From: JBPBQZ01 sp050955105 | GTDB lineage: Bacteria; Pseudomonadota; Gammaproteobacteria; Burkholderiales; Burkholderiaceae | DNA length: 30,094 bases | Direction: 5' to 3' | Assembly: GCA_050955105.1 (NCBI GenBank) | Contig: JBPBQZ010000094.1 | Coordinates: forward strand, 1 to 30,094 | Shown here: positions 15,566 through 22,347 of the stretch, piece by piece | How the letters are laid out: every line of letters begins with the position of its first letter | Position numbering within the stretch: the stretch's first letter is position 1 | The notes under the pieces: model-generated | Databases searched by the model: none | Told to the model about the DNA's origin: nothing | Seen by the model: only the letters and a program-made list of their open reading frames with translations | Position numbers and translations under genes: made by a program

Positions 15566-16516
15566 ATGCACGTCATCCTGGCCCAACCCCGCGGATTCTG
15601 CGCGGGCGTGGTGCGGGCGATCGAAATCGTCGAACGCGCGTTGCAGAAATATGGCGCGCCCGTTTATGTGCGGCACGAGATTGTGCACAACCGGCATGTA
15701 GTCGAGTCGCTGAAAGCCAAAGGCGCACGCTTTATCGACGAATTGTCGGAAGCGCCGGCGGGAGCCGTCACTATCTTCAGCGCGCACGGCGTGGCCCAGG
15801 TGGTCGAAGAGGAAGCTCGGCAGCGTGGATTGAAGGTGCTGAACGCCACCTGTCCGCTGGTCAGCAGAGTGCATATCCAGGGCAAGAAATACGTATCCAG
15901 CGGTCGTCAGGTGATTCTGATCGGCCACGCCGGCCACCCCGAAGTGCTCGGCACGATGGGACAGATCGATGGCGTGGTGCATCTGGTGCAGAACGAAGCC
16001 GAAGTCGGCTTGCTCGATCTGCCGACCGATACGCCGCTGTCCTACGTGACGCAAACCACGCTGAGCGTGGACGAAACGCGCGGCATCATCGCTGCGTTGC
16101 AGCGGCGCTTCAGCAATTTGCTGGGTCCGGATATCAAGGACATCTGCTACGCCACGCAAAACCGCCAGACCGCGGTGCGCGAGCTGTGCAAGGTGTCCGA
16201 CGTGGTGCTGGTGGTGGGCGCGACGAATAGTTCGAATTCAAACCGCCTGCGCGAGATCGGCGACGAAACCGGCGTGCCGAGCTTCCTGCTGGCGGATGGC
16301 AGCGAGCTGCGGCCCGAATGGGTGCAGAACGCGAAAACGGTGGGCATTACCGCCGGCGCCTCGGCACCGGAGTTGATGGTGCAAGACGTGATCGAAGCCT
16401 TGCGGCGCCTGGCCCCGGTCGAGGTAACCATACTCGACGGCATTGAAGAAAATATCCAGTTTCGGCTACCCGCCGAACTGACCGATCGCGCGACGGCTGC
16501 GGCCGCCGCGGGTTGA
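15566..16516 (+). CDS. ispH: 4-hydroxy-3-methylbut-2-enyl diphosphate reductase
   Basis: This 316-residue enzyme catalyses the last step of the MEP isoprenoid pathway, reducing HMBPP to IPP and DMAPP with a [4Fe-4S] cluster. The three cluster cysteines are C12 (QPRGFCAG), C96 (NATCPLV) and C194 (DICYATQNRQ). H41, H74, H124 and E126 in the motifs EIVHN, SAHGV and GHAGHPE line the active site. The later NSSNSNRL and TAGASAPE blocks are also typical. Length and motifs are normal and nothing is missing. Placed between hpnM and hpnH, it ties isoprenoid supply to hopanoid synthesis. The ribosome site CCGGAG lies 5 bases before the ATG. It is cytoplasmic. Some Burkholderia carry two ispH copies, and this would be the hopanoid-linked one (from general knowledge, not seen here). 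Confidence 0.95.
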   Translation: MHVILAQPRGFCAGVVRAIEIVERALQKYGAPVYVRHEIVHNRHVVESLKAKGARFIDELSEAPAGAVTIFSAHGVAQVVEEEARQRGLKVLNATCPLVSRVHIQGKKYVSSGRQVILIGHAGHPEVLGTMGQIDGVVHLVQNEAEVGLLDLPTDTPLSYVTQTTLSVDETRGIIAALQRRFSNLLGPDIKDICYATQNRQTAVRELCKVSDVVLVVGATNSSNSNRLREIGDETGVPSFLLADGSELRPEWVQNAKTVGITAGASAPELMVQDVIEALRRLAPVEVTILDGIEENIQFRLPAELTDRATAAAAAG

Positions 16517-16534
16517 TCGTTACAGGAGCACGAG

Positions 16535-17656
16535 TTGGCAATTCCTTTTCTACAACAGGCTTATGTTGGCGCGTATCTGGTCAAGCAACGTCTTGCGCGG
16601 GCCCGTCGCTATCCGCTGGTGCTGATGCTCGAACCGCTGTTCCGCTGCAATCTGGCATGCTCGGGCTGCGGCAAGATCGATTACCCGACGCCGATTCTCG
16701 ATCAACGATTGTCGATCGACGAGTGCCTGGGCGCGGTCGACGAATGCGGCGCGCCGGTGGTGTCGATCGCCGGCGGCGAGCCCTTGCTACATAAAGACAT
16801 GCCGACGATCGTGCGCGGCATTATCGCCCGCAAGAAATTCGTCTATCTGTGCACGAATGCGCTGCTGCTCGAAAAGAAGATGGATCAGTACGAGCCGAGC
16901 CCGTTCTTCGTCTGGTCGATTCACCTCGACGGCGATCAGCAGATGCATGACAAATCGGTGTGCCAGGACGGCGTGTACGACCGCGCCGTGGCGGCCATCA
17001 AGGTGGCGAAGGCGCGTGGTTTCCGCGTCAACATCAATTGCACGCTGTTCAATGACGCGCAGCCCGACCGGGTAGCGGCATTCTTCGACGAGACCAAGAA
17101 CCTGGGCATCGACGGCATTACGGTGTCGCCGGGTTATGCCTACGAACGCGCGCCCGATCAGCAGCATTTCCTGAACCGTGAAAAAACCCGTACGCTGTTC
17201 CGCGATATTCTGCGGCGCGGACGCGGCGGCAAGGACTGGTCGTTCAGCCAGTCCGGACTGTTCCTGGATTTCCTTGCCGGCAACCAGACCTATCAGTGCA
17301 CGCCATGGGGCAACCCGACGCGTACGGTATTCGGCTGGCAGCGTCCGTGCTATCTGCTCGGCGAAGGCTATGCGACCAGCTATACCGAGTTGATGAGCGA
17401 AACCGATTGGGATTCCTACGGCGTCGGCAATTATGAGAAATGCGCCGACTGCATGGTGCATAGCGGCTTCGAGGCCACGGCGGTCAACGACACGCTGAGT
17501 CATCCGCTGCGCGCTTTTGGCGTGGCGATGCGCGGCGTGAAGACCGAAGGCAAGATGGCGCCCGACGTGTCGCTGGACAAGCAGCGTCCGGCCGAATACG
17601 TGTTTGCCAAGCACGTGGAAATCAAGCTGCAAGACCTGCGGCAAAGCAAGGTTTGA
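16535..17656 (+). CDS. hpnH: Adenosylhopane synthase HpnH (radical SAM)
   Basis: This 373-residue radical SAM enzyme adds a 5'-deoxyadenosyl radical to diploptene to give adenosylhopane, the first step of extended (C35) hopanoid side chains. The CxxxCxxC cluster motif is C38-N-L-A-C42-S-G-C45, followed by the SAM-binding SIAGGEPL (77-84). C106 in VYLCTNA coincides with the cysteine shown in the Zymomonas enzyme to quench the radical intermediate. A C-terminal CADC pair (residues 308-311) and a HSGFEATAVND block are typical of HpnH. The start is TTG at 16535, with a good AGGAG six bases upstream; no ATG in frame would give the normal N terminus. It ends in a TGATG overlap with hpnA, so the two are translationally coupled. 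Confidence 0.95.
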   Translation: MAIPFLQQAYVGAYLVKQRLARARRYPLVLMLEPLFRCNLACSGCGKIDYPTPILDQRLSIDECLGAVDECGAPVVSIAGGEPLLHKDMPTIVRGIIARKKFVYLCTNALLLEKKMDQYEPSPFFVWSIHLDGDQQMHDKSVCQDGVYDRAVAAIKVAKARGFRVNINCTLFNDAQPDRVAAFFDETKNLGIDGITVSPGYAYERAPDQQHFLNREKTRTLFRDILRRGRGGKDWSFSQSGLFLDFLAGNQTYQCTPWGNPTRTVFGWQRPCYLLGEGYATSYTELMSETDWDSYGVGNYEKCADCMVHSGFEATAVNDTLSHPLRAFGVAMRGVKTEGKMAPDVSLDKQRPAEYVFAKHVEIKLQDLRQSKV

Positions 17657-18657
17657 TGCTGGCCGGTGCGAGGGTTCTCGTCACTGGTGCTTCCGGTTTT
17701 GTCGGTTCGGCGGTGGCGCGCGTCGCGGTAGCGGCTGGCGCGCAGGTGCGGGTGATGGTGCGGTCGACCAGCCCGCGCGGCAATCTCGAGGGGCTGCCGG
17801 TAGAAATCGTCGAAGGCGATATGCTGGATGCGGCGTCGATGGAGCGTGCTTTGCACGGCATCGACGTTTTTTTTCATGTGGCGGCGGATTATCGGCTGTG
17901 GGCACCGCGCCCGGCTGAGATCATGCATGCCAATCTCGAAGGCACGCGCATCGTCATGGAAGCGGCGTTGCGCCAGCAGGTGCGGCGCATTGTCTACACG
18001 AGTAGCGTCGCCACGCTGAATCTGCACGATGCGCAGGGTCCGGTCGACGAGACGTCGCCGGCGAACGCGTCGCAGACCATCGGCGCGTATAAGCAAAGCA
18101 AGGTCGCCGCCGAGCGGCTGGTGGAGCGCATGGTGGCCGAGGCCGCGTTGCCGGCCGTCATCGTCAATCCCTCCACACCGATCGGCCCACGCGATATTCG
18201 GCCGACGCCGACTGGCCGTGTGATCGTGCAGGCAGCACAGGGCAAGATGCCGGCATTCGTCGATACTGGCTTGAACCTGGTGCACGTCGACGATGTCGCG
18301 CAGGGGCATCTGCTGGCGTACGCGCATGGCCGCATAGGCGAGCGCTATATCCTCGGCGGCGACGACGTTTCGTTGGGCGACATGCTTGGCACGATTGCCA
18401 CGCTCAGCGGTCGGCGCCCGCCTACCTTGCAATTGCCGCGTTGGCCGCTTTATCCGATTGCCGCGGTGGCTGAGGGCCTGGCGCGTTTCACCGGCCGCGA
18501 GCCGTTCGCGACCCTCGACGGGCTGCGGATGTCGCGCTACCGGATGTTCTTCTCGTCTGCCAAAGCCCAGCGCGAGCTAGGCTATAGCGCGCGGCCGTAT
18601 CAGGATGCCGTGCGCGATGCGCTGAGCTGGTTTCGCGATGCCCAGTATGTGAAATGA
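17656..18657 (+). CDS. hpnA: Hopanoid-associated sugar epimerase HpnA
   Basis: This 333-residue extended short-chain dehydrogenase (NAD-dependent epimerase/dehydratase) has the Rossmann motif TGASGFVG near residue 10 and the catalytic Y-x3-K in GAYKQSK. The TSSVATL segment supplies the active-site serine. Family members in this group sit beside HpnH and are thought to act on the sugar or ribose-derived side chain of hopanoids, though the exact substrate remains uncertain. The start at 17656 overlaps the hpnH stop by one base; a TTG one codon earlier is possible. It is the last hopanoid gene in the block. Its TGA lies at the left edge of the repeat array that precedes the Fic gene, so the operon probably ends here. 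Confidence 0.92.
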   Translation: MLAGARVLVTGASGFVGSAVARVAVAAGAQVRVMVRSTSPRGNLEGLPVEIVEGDMLDAASMERALHGIDVFFHVAADYRLWAPRPAEIMHANLEGTRIVMEAALRQQVRRIVYTSSVATLNLHDAQGPVDETSPANASQTIGAYKQSKVAAERLVERMVAEAALPAVIVNPSTPIGPRDIRPTPTGRVIVQAAQGKMPAFVDTGLNLVHVDDVAQGHLLAYAHGRIGERYILGGDDVSLGDMLGTIATLSGRRPPTLQLPRWPLYPIAAVAEGLARFTGREPFATLDGLRMSRYRMFFSSAKAQRELGYSARPYQDAVRDALSWFRDAQYVK

Positions 18658-18682
18658 TGCGAATGTTGTCGGATTCGCATCA
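18655..18682. repeat. Inverted repeat TGATGCGAAT-N8-ATTCGCATCA (operator candidate 1)
   Basis: Two perfect 10-base arms (18655-18664 and 18673-18682) are separated by 8 bases. The left arm starts on the hpnA stop codon. The same TGATGCGAAT half-site recurs twice more just downstream, so this is very likely a protein binding site rather than a terminator. Confidence 0.65.
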
Positions 18683-18687
18683 AATGA

Positions 18688-18716
18688 TGATGCGAATCTG
18701 GCGCCGTGATGCGAAT
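18688..18716 (+). repeat. Two direct TGATGCGAAT half-sites, 19 bases apart
   Basis: Exact copies lie at 18688-18697 and 18707-18716. With the inverted pair to the left, the 10-mer occurs four times within 62 bases. A spacing of 19 is near two helical turns, so bound proteins would lie on the same face of the helix. Confidence 0.65.
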
Positions 18717-18722
18717 CAGGCT

Positions 18723-18751
18723 ATATTCGCCTCATTCTATGAGGCGAATAT
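18723..18751. repeat. Perfect 12-base inverted repeat running into the fic start codon
   Basis: ATATTCGCCTCA (18723-18734) and its exact complement (18740-18751) flank TTCTA. The right arm supplies the first two bases of the ATG at 18750. The arm TTCGCCTCA is a one-base variant of the TTCGCATCA half-site to the left. It could be an operator, or an mRNA hairpin that hides the ribosome site and start codon. Confidence 0.65.
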
Positions 18752-19862
18752 GTACATCTGGCAGTTGTCGGACTGGCCGGCCTTCAAGTGGGATAACGCG
18801 CGTCTGCTCGCGCCGCTCGCCGCGGCACGGCTCAAACAAGGCCGCTTGCTGGGCGGCATGGGGCGTTTCGGCTTCGATCTGAAACTCGAGACGCAGCTTG
18901 TAGCGTTGACCGAAGACGTCGTCAAAACTTCCGAAATCGAGGGCGAAGTACTGGACCGGCATAGCGTGCGGTCATCGCTCGCGCGTCGGCTCGGGGTACC
19001 CGACGCCGCGGTTGCAGCGATCGATCGTCGCGCCGACGGTGTGGTCGAGATGATGCTCGACGCCACCGAGAACTACCTCGCGCCGCTTGACGATAAACGC
19101 CTGTTCAGATGGCAGGCGGCGCTGTTTCCCACAGGTTTTACAGGCTTGTTCGATGTGCATACGGGCGCCTGGCGCGATGACGCGCAGGGGCCGATGCAGG
19201 TAGTGTCCGGGCCGATCGGACGGCAGCGTGTGCATTTCGAAGCGCCGCCCGCTGCTCGACTGCCGGGAGACGTCGGGCGTTTTCTCGAGTGGTTCAACGC
19301 CCACGCCGACTGCGATGGCTTGCTGAAGGCAGCCGTGGCCCACCTCTGGTTCGTGACGCTGCATCCGTTCGACGACGGCAATGGTCGCGTCGCGCGGGCG
19401 ATCGCCGACTTGGCGCTGGCGCGCTCCGAGAGTTCGGGGCAGCGCTTCTACAGCATGTCGAGCCAGATCCGCAAAGAGCGTTCGGATTACTACGACATCC
19501 TCGAACAGACGCAGCAGGGCAGCCTCGACATCACCGAATGGCTGATGTGGTTCCTTGGCTGTTTCACGCGCGCGCTCGATGGCGCTGAAACGCTGATCGC
19601 GGAAGTCGCCCATAAGGCTGATTTCTGGCAACGCTATGCGGGCAAGTCGTTTACTGAACGCCAGCAGCGCGTGTTGAATCGCTATCTCGATGGCTTCGAA
19701 GGCAAGCTCACTGCGCGGAAATGGGCGGCCATCGGCAAGTGCTCATTGCCGACCGCACAGCGTGACATCGCCGCCCTGGTCGAACAGGGCGTGCTGGTGC
19801 GCAATGCGGGTGGCAGCAAGAACACAAGTTATGATTTGGCAGCGGCGGCCGGCGGGGCTTGA
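18750..19862 (+). CDS. Fic family protein with DUF4172 and C-terminal winged helix
   Basis: This 370-residue protein opens with the DUF4172 domain (MYIWQLSDWPAFKWD). The Fic core has the full motif H205-P-F-D-D-G-N-G-R213, followed by VAR. The N-terminal inhibitory motif is T60-S-E-I-E64-G, the [S/T]xxxE[G/N] form whose glutamate blocks ATP, so this is a class II, self-inhibited Fic enzyme. Residues about 305-365 look like a DeoR/GntR-type winged helix (TARKWAAIGKCSLPTAQRDIA). Such proteins AMPylate target proteins. The start at 18750 matches the DUF4172 N terminus; the frame extends to 18654 over the repeat array. The DNA-binding tail and the upstream repeats suggest autoregulation. Its target is unknown. 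The 3' end overlaps the convergent pip gene by 34 bases. Confidence 0.9.
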   Translation: MYIWQLSDWPAFKWDNARLLAPLAAARLKQGRLLGGMGRFGFDLKLETQLVALTEDVVKTSEIEGEVLDRHSVRSSLARRLGVPDAAVAAIDRRADGVVEMMLDATENYLAPLDDKRLFRWQAALFPTGFTGLFDVHTGAWRDDAQGPMQVVSGPIGRQRVHFEAPPAARLPGDVGRFLEWFNAHADCDGLLKAAVAHLWFVTLHPFDDGNGRVARAIADLALARSESSGQRFYSMSSQIRKERSDYYDILEQTQQGSLDITEWLMWFLGCFTRALDGAETLIAEVAHKADFWQRYAGKSFTERQQRVLNRYLDGFEGKLTARKWAAIGKCSLPTAQRDIAALVEQGVLVRNAGGSKNTSYDLAAAAGGA

Positions 19863-21034
19863 GCGCTGTCCGTGGTGCCGGTGCTTCCGGTGACTGCGCT
19901 CATGCCCGCCAGACCGCTGTGGCGCAGATCTTCATACAAGCCCAGCGCCTCGCGGCGCAGCGCGGCGGCAACGCCCTTCTCGAAGGTCCAGTGGCCCGAC
20001 GCGTCGGCGATCGACAAGCGCGCGCGTGGCCAGGCTTTCGCGAGGGCGGTGGCCTGGTCTACCGGACACACCATGTCGAAGCGGCCGTGCACGATGCGGC
20101 AGGGCAGCTCGAGCAAGGCGTCGAGACGGCTCAGCAGCGGCGGCTGCGGCGGCAGTTCCTGCGCGAGGTAGTGCCGCTCGAGCGAAGCCATCGATACTTC
20201 GGGCGAACGTGTGCGAGGTGAGGCGGGGGCGGTCGCGGCGCTCGTAGCGGGCGTGGGGTTGACCGCGCTTGCCGTAGCGCCATCTCCCTGCGCCGCGCTG
20301 CTCGACCCGCTGGCGCCAGTCGTGGTCGGCGCTGTGGGGGCGGCTTCCCCGCCCACCGTTTCCTTCTGTACTGCCGCATCGTCGGGCATTGGACCGACCG
20401 CCGACAGTGCTTTCTCAAAACCACTCCAGGCGCGCGCCAGTGCCAGTCCGGTATCGTCGAAGCGGGCGAGCGGCGCCTCGGTGAGTGTCAGGATCTCGGC
20501 AGCATTGTTCGGTCGGCGTCCGGTCGCTACTTCGATGGCATCGAGAAACGCCGCGTGCGCCTCTGGAAATACCCGCTTCACATCCCATAAAAACCAGTCG
20601 AGATCTTCGGCCCGCGCCAGGAAAATGCCGCGCAACAGGAATCCAAGGCAGCGCTGCGGATGGGCGGCGCCATAAGCCAGCGCCAGCGTGGTGCCCCAGG
20701 AGCCGCCGAACAGTGCCCAACGCTCGATGCCGAGTGCCGCGCGCAGCTTTTCCATGTCGACGATCAAACGCTCCAGCGTGTTATGCCGCAGTTCGCCGAA
20801 TGGCGTGGAGCGGCCGCAGCCACGTTGATCGAAGAACACGATGCGCCAGCGTTGCCCCTCGAAGAATTCACCCCAGCGCAGATTGAGCGCGCCGCCGGGC
20901 CCGCCGTGCACGATGACGAGCGCGGGCGCATCGCGCGGGCCGCGACTGCGCCAGTGCAGCATGTGACCGTCGCCAACGTCGAGCATGCCGGTTTCATAAG
21001 ATGCATCGTTGCTGCTTGAAGAGTCGCCTGACAT
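19829..21034 (-). CDS. pip: Proline iminopeptidase with a low-complexity insertion
   Basis: This alpha/beta hydrolase of the S33 family removes N-terminal proline from peptides. HGGPGG and FDQRGCGRS are the family hallmarks. The triad is S112 in FGGSWG, D320 in GRFDMVCP and H348 in ASGHWTFE (usually GHSxFE). With the chosen start it has 401 residues against about 310-320 for the family. The excess comes from residues about 223-280, rich in A, T, S, P and G, placed in the lid domain just before ASLERHY, and from a 30-residue C-terminal tail. Two ATGs two codons apart (21040 and 21034) are possible; AGGG lies 9 bases before the second. It follows hutI by about 85 bases on the same strand and may be read with the hut genes. 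Confidence 0.85.
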   Translation of the reverse strand: MSGDSSSSNDASYETGMLDVGDGHMLHWRSRGPRDAPALVIVHGGPGGALNLRWGEFFEGQRWRIVFFDQRGCGRSTPFGELRHNTLERLIVDMEKLRAALGIERWALFGGSWGTTLALAYGAAHPQRCLGFLLRGIFLARAEDLDWFLWDVKRVFPEAHAAFLDAIEVATGRRPNNAAEILTLTEAPLARFDDTGLALARAWSGFEKALSAVGPMPDDAAVQKETVGGEAAPTAPTTTGASGSSSAAQGDGATASAVNPTPATSAATAPASPRTRSPEVSMASLERHYLAQELPPQPPLLSRLDALLELPCRIVHGRFDMVCPVDQATALAKAWPRARLSIADASGHWTFEKGVAAALRREALGLYEDLRHSGLAGMSAVTGSTGTTDSAQAPPAAAAKS

Positions 21035-21120
21035 TCGCATCGTCCCTATCGTCTGAATGGCCAGCAGCAAAGCTCGAAATCGCGGTGGAAACCGTGTTCG
21101 CTGCGCCGGCTGAACGACGA

Positions 21121-22347
21121 TTATCGCGCGCTTGTCGGTTTTCTATAGGCGACTTCGCCATGTCTGACGACGAGCTCGGCTGGCGCATGGCCGATCCAGT
21201 AGGGCAGCTCGGCTAGCGAGTCGACCGACCAGACCACGAAATCGGCCCAGCTACCGACTTTGATCTCACCATCCACCTGCGGGTTGCCCAGCGCACGCGC
21301 GGCGTGGTGGGTGGTACCGGCCAATACCTCGGGCACGGTCAGTCCGAACGCCACGCATCCCATATTCATCATCGCGACCAGCGAAGTGGTCGGTGAGCTG
21401 CCGGGATTGCAATCGGTGGCAATCGCGATCGGCACGCCGTGCTCGCGCAACAGGGCGATGGGGGGCTTCTGCGTTTCGCGCAGGAAATAGAATGCGCCTG
21501 GCAATAACACCGCCACACTGCCGGCATCGCGCATGGCGCTTACGCCGGCAGCATCGAGATATTCGAGATGGTCGGCGGATAAGGCCCGATGTCGCGCCGC
21601 CATGGCCGTGCCGCCGCACAATGACAATTGTTCCGCGTGCACTTTGACCGGCAGTCCCAGCCGCTCCGCCGTCTTGAAAACACGCGCGCATTGCTCGGCC
21701 GAGAAGGCGATGCGTTCGCAGAAGGCATCGACCGCGTCCACCAGGTGCTCCTCATGCAGCGCCGGCAGCATGGTCTGGCAGAGATAGTCGATATAGTCGT
21801 CGCTGCGCTGCCGATATTCGTCGGGCAGCGCGTGAGCGCCGAGGAAGGTGGTGGAGACGCTGATCGGATAGGCGCGGCCCAGGCGCCGCGCGACGCGCAG
21901 CATTTTGCGTTCGGCGGATAAATCCAGGCCGTAGCCGGATTTGATTTCGACCGCGGTGACGCCGCCGGCAATGAGGGCTTCCAGACGTTGCGCCGACTGC
22001 GTGTAGAGCGCGGCCTCGCTAGCGGCACGCGTGGCGCGCACCGTCGACATGATGCCGCCGCCGGCGCGCGCAATCGCTTCGTAACTGACACCGGCAAGCC
22101 GTTGCGCGAACTCGTCGGCACGCTGGCCGGCATGCACGAGGTGCGTGTGGCAATCGACCAGCCCGGGCGTGACGATGCGCCCGCCAAGGTCGTGGTGCGT
22201 GGCATTGACCGGCACCGCGGGCGTTTCGGCGGCGCTGCCGACCCAGCGCACGCGGCCGTCGACCACGATCAGCGCCGCATGCTCGAGCACTTGCGCTGGA
22301 TCGGCGCGTGGCGCGATGCGGGCGTTGTACCAGACGTGCGTATCCAT
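21121..22347 (-). CDS. hutI: Imidazolonepropionase
   Basis: This 408-residue amidohydrolase opens the ring of 4-imidazolone-5-propionate to N-formimino-L-glutamate, the third step of histidine breakdown. The metal-binding H67-T-H69 lies in GLVDCHTHLVHAG. A further metal histidine is in VKVHAEQ, and the ATDCNPGSSPT block near residue 320 holds the catalytic aspartate. GGGIMSTVRATR and EIKSGYGLD are characteristic of HutI. The start at 22347 shares one base with the hutU stop, so the two are coupled. The frame reaches 22389, but those 14 extra residues overlap hutU and are not conserved. It is cytoplasmic. No hutG or hutF, which act on the product, lies in the window. Confidence 0.95.
   Translation of the reverse strand: MDTHVWYNARIAPRADPAQVLEHAALIVVDGRVRWVGSAAETPAVPVNATHHDLGGRIVTPGLVDCHTHLVHAGQRADEFAQRLAGVSYEAIARAGGGIMSTVRATRAASEAALYTQSAQRLEALIAGGVTAVEIKSGYGLDLSAERKMLRVARRLGRAYPISVSTTFLGAHALPDEYRQRSDDYIDYLCQTMLPALHEEHLVDAVDAFCERIAFSAEQCARVFKTAERLGLPVKVHAEQLSLCGGTAMAARHRALSADHLEYLDAAGVSAMRDAGSVAVLLPGAFYFLRETQKPPIALLREHGVPIAIATDCNPGSSPTTSLVAMMNMGCVAFGLTVPEVLAGTTHHAARALGNPQVDGEIKVGSWADFVVWSVDSLAELPYWIGHAPAELVVRHGEVAYRKPTSAR

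Noticed and set aside
18654..18749. Longer Fic start at 18654, coupled to the hpnA stop by ATGA
   Set aside because: The DUF4172 domain begins at MYIWQ (18750), and the extra 32 residues are encoded by the repeat array, so they are unlikely to be protein.
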